From contig JAXBDG010000009.1 of assembly GCA_036320915.1 (NCBI GenBank), positions 1,798,001-1,862,000 on the forward strand: a DNA stretch of 64,000 bases, read 5' to 3'. Positions 9,164-18,524 of the stretch are shown piece by piece; position 1 is the first letter of the stretch, and the number at the start of each line of letters is the position of its first letter. The notes under the pieces were generated by a model. That model had not been told where the DNA came from and searched no databases. It worked only from the letters and a program-made list of their open reading frames with translations. The position numbers and the translations under genes were made by a program. Origin of the DNA: Linnemannia elongata. Taxonomy: Eukaryota > Mortierellomycota > Mortierellomycetes > Mortierellales > Mortierellaceae.

Positions 9164-12084
9164 ATGGACACCCAAGCGGCCGTCAACTGGATGGTCACAG
9201 AGGACTATTCGAGAGAACCCTTCGATGACGCGCTATCAAAGCTGTCCAGCTCGTTGGTGAGTTGCTTATTATTAATATTGCTTGGTGCCTACCATCATGA
9301 AACGACGTTGTCGATATAAGCACGATGCTTGGTTTACTCACACTCAATCCGTGTCTACGCTATTATTAAGATCTTACGTCTAGCTGATATGGACTCGGGT
9401 CTTGCTGAGGACGGTCAAGCTGAGAATGACCAAACTAAGGACATGGTCGAAGATTCACCCGAGGCCGAAGGAAGTGATGAATCCGAGAGCGAGACAGACG
9501 GCGGAGCCGGGCACGATGAGGCCGCATCTTCCGGAGACGGTATTGCAGGTGTCGACAGCAGGGTGATGAATATCTGCGAAGTGAGCGTCAAGACAGACCG
9601 TGTGCCCATGAGAGCGAGGCAGGCAGCCGACCTCCAGCGAAATGTGCTCAATGCTATCCGTGATTCACTCTTCGATGACCCCTATATCATTGAAACGGCT
9701 GAGACCTATGGGTTTCCGGAAGGTAAACGGATTACCTTGAGTGAGAAGAAGGAGGGGCGCTGTCTGGTCTTCTATGTCAAGGCAGCCTTTTTCGAGGACT
9801 GGCTGAAGCGACACTCGGACTGCATCGGCACCAGCTTCACGTTGCGCACCAAGCCTCACCCTTACTCCACTAACGTCAAAGAAAGCAGCACCCAGGCCAA
9901 AAAGGACAAGGCAGGGCAGATTCTCAGTCGATACAGCTGTCATTGCAAAAGCAAAAAGTACGAGGTCAAGGGCCGAATCAAGGGTGGAAAGAAGGAAAAG
10001 ACCAGATTGCGTTTGCCTTCCATCAGTTGTAACTGCCGGTCGTCCATTAAAGCTACGTTTAGACCACGGTCAACGAGTGATGGCATGCCCGGCAATACAT
10101 GCATGATCGAATATTTTTTCGAGCACAACCACAAGCTTGGATGCGCGGAGAACATTGGGAGCATGCGGAAATCGGAGGCTGTCAAGCTGAGGATCAAAGC
10201 CATGCTCATGAGAGGAATGTCCATCAATGCCATCATGGAGCAGTTGACGATAGACCACGCCAGGTTTGCTCGCTTCTTGGAGGGAAAGGGGACCATGGCG
10301 TTGTCTAGGGACAATTTTATCACCTACGACGACGTCTACAACATCTTGTACGCCATTACAGCCAAGGAAGTCAGGAAGAGCAACGACGACATGATATCCG
10401 CAAGACTATGGATGGAGGAACTGGACAGGAACAACTACTTTACCTTCTATGACAAGGCAAACAGCGTGTACCATGGATTCTCATCGCCCTGGCAGTTGGA
10501 TCAACTCAGGCAATGGGGCGATGTGTTCTGCTTTGATGGTACCCATCATGCCCGCGGGTAAGCGTTTCCCTTGAACACTCGTATTTTGTACTGTTTGATT
10601 TTGGCTGCCATCTTGTCTCTTACTCCTTGTAACTGTTCTCTATGGTGCTTTAGACGAGACACATACTTATTTACCATTGTTGTAAAGAACAAGGAAACAG
10701 GCTTCGGCATCCCTGTCGCGTTCCTGTTGACGAAGACTCAAAAGTGGGAACTCTTGAAGGAATGGCTTTGTCAGCTGAAAGCAAAGATGGACCAACTGTG
10801 TGCCGAGCCGTATTTCCCTACCGCTGTAATCACTGACCAAGGCACAAACGAGATCAATGCCATCCAATATGCTTTCGATTTCAAGCCGCGCATATTTTAC
10901 TGTGCGTGGCATATCTTGCAAGCTTGGGAGCGCAACTTCACCAAGGAAAAACTCGGCATGGATAATATCTCCATAGCTAAAAAGAAGGAAAGGAAAGACA
11001 GGGTAAGTGAGACTTTTCTGACTAGTTTGTAAACGACTCTTTTAAAGACATGATGTAACTATGCTATTCATATGCTGCGTTGAAGCCAATAATGAAGGGG
11101 ATTATATTAATGTAGGCGTTTATTGCTGTGTTCGTCTTACACCAGGTACGGAAACAGCTCAAAGGCATCCTCTATGCACGGACGGAGGAGGAGTTCAACA
11201 CTTTGCTGGACGCGTTTAGAAATGAGTGGCAAGACATTGCGTCCGAGTTTATCAAGTACCTGGACGCCAACTACCTGGCTCATGAGGCGGACAGGAGGCG
11301 TTGGATGTTTTGTCACCGCCAACAAGTCGCTTATGGTTGTATCAACACCAATAACTTCATCGAGAGCTGGCATAACACCTTGAAGAAACACTTCTTCAAA
11401 GACAAGCAACAACGGCGCCTGGATTCAGTGATCCATACTCTCGCCAAGAAAGCCGTGCCGCACTTTCAACAGATGTGTGTCCGTCACATTGTGCAAGTTG
11501 GGAAGATGACTCCTGGTCGCAAGAAGGCTCTGATCGCAAGGCTGGCGGCCCAGAACCACATCGATCGCACTCGAATGCAAGACCCTGGAAAACTCCTTCT
11601 GCTACAATCTGATGACGATTCAGTGCTAAAGGTTCCATCATTCACCATCCCCGACGTCTCTTACGACCTGACAGTCGATTGGGATCTTGGGATGGCAGGG
11701 CAGTTTCGCAAGTGTACCTGTGCTGACTTTTCAAGTACGCACATGGTCTGCAAACACCTAGCCTTGGCGGAAATTGCATTTCCAAACACTGATTATCGCC
11801 CCAAAGGTCACTTGGAGTTCCGAGCAGACCCTATGCCTTTGAGCTCTGAGGAGGAGCTTTCACTGCAACCCGCTCCTACGGTTTTGACGGTTGCTCAGAC
11901 TCTCAGTAGCATTGTCGACTCCATTAATAGTTACATTAGCGTTATGGACCCAGATAAGGCTGTGCCGAACGATGACGAGGTTTTATCTACGATGAAGAGA
12001 GCTCGCGACCTACTTCATGCGCATATGCCAGTCAAAGAAGGGTACAGTCTCAGTAACAAGCGTCAAAGGCAGCGCCCTAAATAA
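9164..12084 (+). CDS. MULE transposase with zinc knuckle, DDE core and SWIM finger
   Basis: Four exons (9164-9256, 9371-10557, 10654-11002, 11146-12084) join in frame to give 855 residues. Domains in order: an acidic Asp/Glu-rich start (about 38-75); a Cys/His DNA-binding region with CHCKSK, CNCRSS and a closing EHNHKLG, the WRKY/GCM1-like pattern found before MULE catalytic domains; and the MULE DDE domain. That domain has the first Asp in CFDGTHHA (about 419), the second in ITDQGTNE (about 487), the FYCAWH C-x2-H motif just after, and the Glu in NNFIESWHN (about 615). A SWIM zinc finger follows at about 733-750 (CTCADF...CKH), then a basic tail (KRQRQRPK). The enzyme would cut and paste the element between its TIRs. 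No stop or frameshift was found in the joined frame, so it may be autonomous. The 9370 acceptor is chosen because the next AG breaks the frame. Confidence 0.88.
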
Positions 12085-12550
12085 AACATGCTTATTCATC
12101 TCTACTTGTCACTGCGAAGGAGTCATTTTATATGTGTATCCCAAGATCAAATACAAGTGTCTTTGGTTGACAAGTATGCAAGACTTGTGTAATGAGGTTG
12201 ATATGTAAAAAAAATGCTCAAGTACAGGGAATCAGCCAATAAGCATCAAGGATTTATCTCTCTGACTCGACACAATTCAGACCTCTCGCATTAGGACACT
12301 CTTCGCTAGGACGATCATAACTGCCGCAATACTGCCACTGGAGAAGCACTGCTCAATCCAGCGCGGAGAAGAGTTCAGGAGCTTCAAGACAAGGCATTTA
12401 AGAGACGATTCTGTTGAGGAATGATAGAGCTGCTACCGCCTAAAACCTCTGCAGTCGCTCTTACATAAAAAATGCCCAACTTTTGCATCTAAAAACGCAT
12501 GCTATTCCATCAAAACCGAAGATATAACCATGAAACTTGGATGGTTAATA
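12085..12550. other. MULE 3' non-coding region
   Basis: Lies inside the MULE between the transposase stop and the nested pogo element. No other coding signal was seen. Confidence 0.6.
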
Positions 12551-12655
12551 CAGTCAGACCTCTCCTATAGCATACGCTTTTGCCGCAAGGGTTGATATGC
12601 TATAGGAGAGGATATGCTACAAGGCTAAGCCGCAATCACATAGCCCTTAATAAAA

Positions 12656-13500
12656 TTGAACACGCCCCTTAACAACTTTCTAAATGAGGTGCGCGCGCAC
12701 CACCTGCACGGAGATGAAATCGCTCATTCTACCATGGACCACAACTACACAGGATTGACCCTCAACAATATCACCATATTGATGCTTCCGCCAAATATGA
12801 CGTCAGAAATTCAACCCATGGATGCAGGGATTATTGCTGCTTTCAAATGTCATTATCGTCGTCGCCACTCCCAGGGGCGCTGTCAACAAAGCAGATCGAG
12901 GAGAACGCAACATCTACAAGGTCCATGTTTTGCAAGCGATGGCTTGGAGCAGACGAGCGTGGGCTTCTATTGAGTCGGCCAAGATCAGGAACTGCTTCAA
13001 CCACACCAACTTGATGGGTCCCAGCAATGAGATCCCTTCAATCGACCAACATTTGCAGGAGGCCTTTGATGATATCGATCATAACCTAAGCCTACTTCCA
13101 AAGGACCTGCGGATTCCTCGAGAGGCGTTCATTGATCCAGTGGGCGAGAACGGGAGCATACATATCCAACTGAGCGACACTGAGTTGTTGGCCTTGCCCT
13201 GTTGACGGAACTGACAGGATGGATAAGGACAACGGAGAGGACGAGGGGCAAGAGGAGGAAGAGGAGGACGAGGAGCAAGATGATGAACCCCCATTGCCAA
13301 GCAGGGCAGAGATTCTTGCTGCCATCGATCTCACTATGCAGTACATCGATGGAGATCTTGGCCCGATTGAATACCCTGAAGAAGGAGACACCTTTGCAGT
13401 TACACTCAAGAAATTGAAGGGTTGGCGTGAAGCCCTGCACAAGAGCATCCTTTCGAGCATGACTCAACCCGCCCTCCATTCGTTCTTTCGGCTCCAGTAG
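12656..13500 (+). pseudogene. Truncated pogo/Tigger DDE transposase
   Basis: Frame 1 (about 12656-12880) holds the last part of the DDE superfamily domain: LPPNMTSEIQPMDAGIIAAF is the classic block before the final acidic position in pogo/Tigger/CENP-B-like transposases. A shift near 12880 moves the homology to another frame. That frame (NIYKVHVLQAMAWSRRAWAS, then IRNCFNHTNLM) runs to a stop at about 13205. A second shift leads to an acidic tail (EEEEEDEEQDDEPP) and an end at 13500. The N-terminal DNA-binding half and first catalytic Asp are missing. With two frameshifts and the deletion it cannot encode active transposase. Confidence 0.8.
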
Positions 13501-13555
13501 GATATAGGTCAACAGAGTTGGAATAAATATGCGAATACTCAATACACTACTCAAT

Positions 13556-13719
13556 TGCTTATAGCATATTGCAACAAGGTCGACATGCTATAGGAGAGGT
13601 CGATAGCATACCCACATGGTATGCTATAAGCCCAGTCTAAATTTCATTTTTCAAAAAAAAAATATGCTATAGGGGAGGTTTATGCTATATGAGAGTATGC
13701 TATAGGGGAGGTTTGACTG
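13556..13719. repeat. Subterminal TATGCTATAGGAGAGG repeat cluster of the pogo element
   Basis: Several direct and inverted variants of TATGCTATAGG(A/G)GAGG occur here (for example near 13591, 13660, 13682 and 13696), with partners near 12595-12615 at the left end. Such arrays are often transposase binding sites, but that is inferred. Confidence 0.65.
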
Positions 13720-14302
13720 TACTCTTGAACAACTACTATGTCCTAAGTCTCGTTTTCCTTGGTTCTATGCAGTAGTTGTAGAGCTACTACTTATTAGTTA
13801 ACGCCAAATGGGGTAATTAAAGTACCTGGAGACTTTGAATAGAGAATACGGTTGCTTTTTTCTATCTACGGCGTAGTTTTTTTGATGTCATTGGATTTTC
13901 CATTAGAAAAAGCACTTGTTCATGTAGTTTCATGAGTTTTCATGGACTACTTATTCCGCATGATAAGTCTTTCGAAAGTTGATGAAGAATAGATCAAAAT
14001 GTTCTCTAGGATGCATCCTTTACGCGTTTTTTGGTCTTCATGGATAAACTACGAGTATTAAAATTAGACCAAAACGGCTAAAACTTCTTGAAGACATAGG
14101 CATTAGAGTGCTCTATCCATCCTAAAAAGACTGATGGTAGCTGACCATTTGTGAACGACTTCACTTAGAAGCGACTCTATTGACAGGAAAAACCGTAGGT
14201 GGCACATTGAGGATTCTCTTAATGCATTGCATTTAAAGAAAATTTCTCTTATGGGAAGAAAGGAGACTGCTATTTTATGGCCCTTGGCGAGCCTTCTCCT
14301 GA

Positions 14303-14327
14303 AATCGGGGCCTTCATAAGGAGATTC
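14303..14327 (-). repeat. MULE right terminal inverted repeat (perfect core)
   Basis: Reverse complement of the 25-base left core. Ends GGAGATTC at 14327. Confidence 0.88.
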
Positions 14328-14336
14328 TAACTCCCT
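14328..14336 (+). repeat. Right 9-bp target-site duplication of the MULE
   Basis: TAACTCCCT, identical to 8890-8898. Confidence 0.9.
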
Positions 14337-14555
14337 AGTGGCACGTGACATACGCCACCAACTTGACTTGACACGGTTGAAAGGATACTTTAATTGATCT
14401 TGTTTGAAGGATCCCGTATTGGGAAATCGTTATTGCCAACCTTAGGAAACACTTATATCCATTTTTTATAGATTACGTCACCGAGCATTTATTGCTGTTG
14501 CTGCTCATTTGTAGATTGTGAATAAAATATCTAATTCAGTTGCAGAATTCAAAAT

Positions 14556-14637
14556 GTCAATTTGGCCGAGTGGTCTAAGGCGTTTGACTTGAAATCAAAT
14601 GGGTTCTCCCGCGCAGGTTCAAATCCTGCAGTTGACG
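14556..14637 (+). tRNA. tRNA-Ser (anticodon UGA)
   Basis: An 82-nt cloverleaf with no intron. The acceptor arm pairs GTCAATT with AGTTGAC, followed by discriminator G. The A box is TGGCCGAGTGG and the B box is GGTTCAAATCC. The anticodon loop CTTGAAA gives UGA. The long variable arm (around GGGTTCTCCCGC) is the class II feature expected of Ser tRNAs. A T-run follows shortly after 14640 as a Pol III terminator. The flanks are full of small transposon-like repeats, a common situation at tRNA genes. Confidence 0.95.
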
Positions 14638-14751
14638 CAATCTTTTTGCTTCTCTTTTTGATGTTTCTAGCTTTTACGTCGAGACACCGCATCGCGGCGT
14701 GAAGATTGAATGAGGAGGGTTGAGGAGTATTGTTATCACCTTTTTTTTTTT

Positions 14752-15152
14752 GGGTTAACCTATTCGACAACTTCGTGCTAAGTCCATGTAACTCACTTTT
14801 TTTGGTTGCAAGACGAAAACGTGGACATGAGAGGCCAAACTCATGGAGACAGCTTGCTTCCCTTCGCGCTCCCTCGAAGCATCATTTGCGCACCCTCAGA
14901 GTAGATCATTGAAGCTTCTTGGCTGAAATTATCACTTTTTAGCTACTGACAAGCCGTGGTGATGACGATATGGGACACGAACTCCATGAATTGAACCACA
15001 GGAAGCAGGGCAACGAATTGAACACATTGGTAACGAGCTTGTGATATTGCAACAAAGTGCTGTGTAAAAAAAGCAAAAAAAGTGAGTTGCATGAACTTTG
15101 TACGAAGTTGTCGAATAATTCGAGCAACCCGGGTTGTCAAATAGGTTAACCC
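14752..15152. mobile_element. MITE-like element, GGTTAACC family, copy 1
   Basis: The left end GGGTTAACCTATTCGACAAC and the reverse complement of the right end (GGGTTAACCTATTTGACAAC) agree at 19 of 20 bases. The inner ends agree again (...CAACTTCGT.C...GT.CATG.AACTCACTTTTTTTG). The body of about 400 bp has no convincing frame. It begins after a T-run 115 bases downstream of tRNA-Ser. No clear target duplication was found. A diverged copy lies at about 16004-16407. Confidence 0.7.
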
Positions 15153-15158
15153 AATGTC

Positions 15159-15994
15159 AAGGATATATCTATTTGTTGCCCATCTTTTTTTGGCTTCTTA
15201 TATGTTGCCCATAGTGAAGTCTATTCGTTGCCCACAATTATGCTCTAAACCGGTGCCCATCCCAAGATCTTTGTTGTTGCCCAAGGCTCTGCCGCTATAC
15301 GTTGCCCTATCTTCCTTCCCCCACCTGCGCCGCGGCATCATCCACCTGTAGAGAATCAATCTCTTTGTACGTATCCCATGGATGTGCACCAGGAACTCAT
15401 AGGTCAGGGGAGGGGGACGTGTCTTCTCTTCACAGTCATATTGCCACGAATTGTACACTTTGACATAGCTCTATTTCGTACGCGTATTCACTGTCCCATA
15501 TGCTGCACCAGCTCTAGGTCTGTACTCTTCTTCCTTTCATGGTCAATTAACCCATACCAATATGAGAGAGAGAAAAGAGAAAGAGAGAAAGAGAGTCAGA
15601 AGAACTCATAGGTACATATCTTAATACATAAGGCAACATATCTACGCGAAACTCAGAGATATACGCGAAACTCAGAGGTACATAGCTCGATACATAAGGC
15701 AACCTTGTCGGTAATGGTGCAGGTGGGAGGAGAGAACGAGAAAGGGAGGAAAGAAGTGCGTGGCTCATAAGGATACAATTCAACACATTGGGTAACTATG
15801 TCGAAGGCAACAAATAATTTGCGGGGTGGGCAACAGATTGGCGTTTTTTTGGCAATGTATAAGAATATTTAATCTCCGATGGCAACCGGGGAGGGCAATG
15901 AATAGACTTCGCTATGGGCAACATATAAGAGGCCAAAAAAAGGTGGGCAACACATAATATCTGTTGCCCGGGGGCAACAAATAGATATATCCTT
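15159..15994. mobile_element. MITE-like element rich in TTGCCC, copy 1
   Basis: The two ends are perfect inverted repeats of about 23 bases: AAGGATATATCTATTTGTTG then CCC. Inside, further matching inverted blocks recur (CTTATATGTTGCCCATAG, GAAGTCTATTC.TTGCCC). GTTGCCC or its complement GGGCAAC recurs every 20-40 bases in both arms. No transposase frame is visible in 836 bp, so it is non-autonomous or a novel type. It lies exactly between two copies of the GGTTAACC-family MITE. No target duplication is obvious. Confidence 0.7.
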
Positions 15995-16003
15995 TTACTG
16001 AGG

Positions 16004-16407
16004 TCAATCTATTTGACAACCATCTCAGTTTTACGCACAGAGTCCTTGCAACGCACTTTTTCTGCTTTTGGGATAAAAGCATGAAGAAAAGAGGCGAAAC
16101 TCTTTGGAGCGACTTGCTTTCCTTCACTCTCCCTTCAAGCACCATTGATATGTCTTTCAAGATGATAATTGAAGCACCAGTGTTGAATATGACACTTTTT
16201 AGCTGTCTACAAGCCGTGTGGATGACGACAAGGGGCGGAAGCTTCATGACGCGGACCGCAGGGAGGCTGACAACCAGTTGAGCGCAAAAACTATGAGTGT
16301 ACGTTATTAAACAAGACAATATGGAGATGGAGGCAAAATGTGCGTTACATGGACAATGGGTTGTAAAATAATTCAAGCAAACCGGGTTGCTAAACAGAAT
16401 AATCCTT
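16004..16407. mobile_element. MITE-like element, GGTTAACC family, diverged copy 2
   Basis: Aligns by eye along its length, in the same orientation, with 14752-15152. Shared blocks include CACTTTTTAGCT, ACAAGCCGTG.TGATGACGA and CAACGCACTTTTT. Ends are eroded (left TCAATCTATTTGACAACC, right complement GGATTATTCTGTTTAGCAAC). It has accumulated more changes than copy 1. Confidence 0.6.
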
Positions 16408-16745
16408 TTTTTCCGTTCTTTTCGCTAAATCCTAACATTTGACCAAGTCCAAAGCAGGGCAAAAGCTGCACTCCAGATGCTGCCAAGCTCCTCAATTGTC
16501 GAATTCGCTTTAGTTGCTGAACCTGCTCGGATCAGTTTCGTCCCTGAGTTACGTGCAAATCAAAAGGCACTTTTTTTTGTAGCTTGTCAAAAAAAATGAC
16601 TGACCAATTATCAATTGTGGCCAATGACCTTCTCACCAAGGCATCATCAAGTACAACGCTCATGACGGAGGCATGGTCGTCCTTCTTTTAAAGCCACGTA
16701 TTGTGATCATTTTGTCTTGTGCGGTGCTATTTATTCTAGCATTGC

Positions 16746-16746
<1 letters not shown>
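16408..16746. other. Unassigned sequence in the repeat island
   Basis: No gene, tRNA or clear repeat recognised. It leads into the long poly(A) at 16747 and could be the body of an old retroposed copy, which I could not identify. Confidence 0.35.

Positions 16747-16784
<38 letters not shown>
16747..16784 (+). repeat. 38-nt poly(A) tract followed by GATAGCTAAAGAC repeats
   Basis: Thirty-eight A in a row, then GATAGCTAAAGAC, GATAGCTAAAGAC and GATAGCGAAAG. A simple tail of this kind can mark the 3' end of a retroposed element, but no such element was identified upstream. Confidence 0.7.
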
Positions 16785-16786
<2 letters not shown>

Positions 16787-17187
16787 TAGCTAAAGACGAT
16801 AGCTAAAGACGATAGCGAAAGAAAAAAAAAGGGCAGGAAAGAAAGATCAAGTTATTTTGTGGTCAAGTTAGATTTTGATGCAGCTTGTGCGATGTAGAGC
16901 TTCAGTGAACCTTTCTTGCTGCTGGCAAAAGGTCAGTTGCCGGGGGCACCGGTTGGTATTGAGGGTAGTGACGGTTCCTGAAAACTTCGTTCGCAGGGGT
17001 GTTAACCGACTATTTTTAGGTATCAATCGGCTGGGTTGATCGTGTCGGTCAAGCATCTTGTAAATCAACGGTTCACTGATATGCGGGTTAATAGGTTGAC
17101 CAGTTAATCAGTCAGTCGGTCAACGAGTTAAAGATGGTGAAAAACTTGCCCATAAACACTAACTACTCTTGAGATCGAGACTCAAAA
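16785..17187. other. Spacer; no gene seen
   Basis: Holds several GGTTGA/GGTCAA short repeats around 17030-17130. No coding or RNA signal is evident. Confidence 0.4.
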
Positions 17188-17827
17188 AGAAATATATTTA
17201 AACGTTGCCCACCCATTTATCGCCTTATATAGTGCCCCACATTATTTCGTTGCATTCGATTTTAAACGTTACCCTCTACTAACCGTGACCCATTCCTCCT
17301 TCACTCAGCCAGTCCCGGGCTGCAGCAATACTGTCAATGGGGCTTGAATGGTGCTTCGCTTAGCACATGATCAGATGTATGGTTTTATGTGGACCGTAGC
17401 AATTGTTAAGAAGCAAGCAAAACAAATGGCGTGCTGTGGTAGAGACGTAGGGGAGGTGCGAAGAAGAAGGTGATCGCGTGCGCTGGCAGGTCGCGGCTAG
17501 TGCTCGACGTTGAATTCCAAGCCGTGAACTTTTAATTTTTTGCTGGCTCTCGGCAATCTCCGCTTGAAGCGTTAGCCGTTTGATGCGAGGCCCACCTTTT
17601 GACTCCATGGGCGCTGGTAACGTTTAACTTCAATGATGGGTAACGATTATCGATAGTACCGTTTAAAGCAGAGTCCTGGCCTGATGTGAGAAGTCACTAA
17701 ATTTTGTGAGAGTTGGGTTTGAAGGGCAACGGGAGGAAAATACTATGGGGTAACGTTTAAGGTGCTAAAATGAGCGGGCCACATACATTAAACGTTACCC
17801 AGGGAGGCAATGTTTAGATATATCCCA
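17188..17827. mobile_element. MITE-like element rich in TTGCCC/TTACCC, copy 2 (diverged)
   Basis: The left end AAATATATTTAAACGTTGCC and the reverse complement of the right end (GGGATATATCTAAACATTGC) match imperfectly. Inner blocks TTTAAACGTTACCC recur in both arms. The start GGATATATCT and the repeated GTTGCCC motif tie it to the element at 15159-15994, while the central parts differ. No transposase frame. Confidence 0.6.
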
Positions 17828-18451
17828 GAAAAGAGGTCTTAATGCTTGCTAAGACGACGAGAAAAAAAAAAGGAGGGGGAAGAAGGGTGTCAACGCAGCG
17901 GACAATAGCTATCGCTGCAGGAATAAGATGTCATTGGATGTCAAAATAGATATTCTGACATGAGCTGTAAAATCATCTTTTTCAAGAAAAGGTATCCTTG
18001 CATGCCATTCATGTCAGACTAATACCCATGTGGTCCTTGTATCAAGGGAAAAATAGATATGAAAGTGATAAGAGAGTGATAGAGTGTGTGTGTGAAAGGA
18101 TGTGAAAAAGATATGAGCTGAACAGAAACGTATCCTAATTATTTTTCTATCTGTCATCGCTTTATAGTCTTCTCTTATACACACATATGTAGGTGGATGA
18201 TCTGACAGTTGCTGCTGTCAGATCAGCTTTTTGAGGCAAAGATCCTGAAATCCATTTTCAGAATAACCTTTTGTAATGTCATAATATCTGGTTAATCTGG
18301 CATGCTGTCGGCATATCTGGACAAACTAACCATCATGTCAGTCCTAACGCAGGCAATAACAAGCGCTGCAGACCATGTTTGTGGCACAAAGGACAACTGA
18401 GATGCAAAAAGTAACAAGGACTAAAAAAATGTTTCGCCTGAAACAGGTATA
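17828..18451. other. Spacer with a strong hairpin; no gene seen
   Basis: AT-rich with purine runs. The only clear structure is an 11-bp perfect hairpin at 18198-18225, listed separately. Confidence 0.4.
18198..18225 (+). other. Perfect 11-bp hairpin with short T-run
   Basis: TGATCTGACAG, loop TTGCTG, CTGTCAGATCA, followed by GCTTTTTG. It could be a small RNA terminator-like structure or a repeat end. Function unknown. Confidence 0.4.
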
Positions 18452-18524
18452 AGCCCAACGTGGGGATCGAACCCACAACCTTCAGATTAGAAGTCTGATG
18501 CTCTACCGATTGAGCTAGCCGGGC
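18452..18524 (-). tRNA. tRNA with UCU (Arg) anticodon on a tRNA-Lys-like body
   Basis: The cloverleaf is complete without an intron: acceptor GCCCGGC/GTTGGGC with two G-U pairs, D arm TAGCTCAATCGGTAGAGCA, anticodon stem TCAGA/TCTGA, T arm GTGGGTTCGATCCCCAC. The anticodon loop CTTCTAA places UCU at 34-36 (18491-18489), which reads AGA (Arg). From memory of eukaryotic tRNAs, the body is nearly that of tRNA-Lys, not tRNA-Arg; one base (35) separates UCU from the Lys anticodon UUU. The discriminator appears to be U, unusual for either. A T-run about 25 nt downstream could terminate Pol III. A predictor would call Arg-UCU; the true charging is uncertain. Confidence 0.8.

Larger units (their letters stand above)
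12551..13719 (+). mobile_element. Nested pogo/Tigger-type element with TIRs and TA duplication
   Basis: The left end reads CAGTCAGACCTCTCCTATAG then CATA. The reverse complement of the right end (13719 to 13696) reads CAGTCAAACCTCCCCTATAG then CATA, so 22 of 24 bases agree. TA precedes the left end (12549-12550) and follows the right end (13720-13721), the target duplication of Tc1/mariner/pogo transposons. The 1,169-bp unit keeps only the C-terminal part of a CENP-B-type DDE transposase, so it is an internally deleted, non-autonomous copy. Subterminal copies of TATGCTATAGGAGAGG in both orientations crowd both ends. It lies within the larger MULE. Confidence 0.88.
8899..14327 (+). mobile_element. 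Complete Mutator-like element (MULE) with a nested pogo element
   Basis: The left end from 8899 (GAATCTCCTTATGAAGGCCC...) and the reverse complement of the right end at 14327 match perfectly for about 25 bases. They then match weakly with gaps for a few tens more (shared AAAATA-CAG and TCTCC-TTTCTTC blocks). A perfect 9-bp duplication flanks both ends, as Mutator-type transposition produces. The element is 5,429 bp and carries one multi-exon DDE transposase gene (9164-12084). Its 3' non-coding part is interrupted by a 1,169-bp pogo-type element (12551-13719), so the MULE itself was about 4.26 kb. The identical duplications suggest fairly recent insertion. The rebuilt empty site reads GTGGC-TAACTCCCT-AGTGG. 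Confidence 0.9.

Noticed and set aside
8779..9198. Minus-strand 139-codon frame across the MULE left end
   Set aside because: It is built from the terminal repeat and the leader minisatellite (repeated VCER-L units) and crosses the element border.
14103..14351. Minus-strand 82-codon frame at the MULE right end
   Set aside because: It runs across the right terminal repeat and the target duplication, with no protein similarity recognised.
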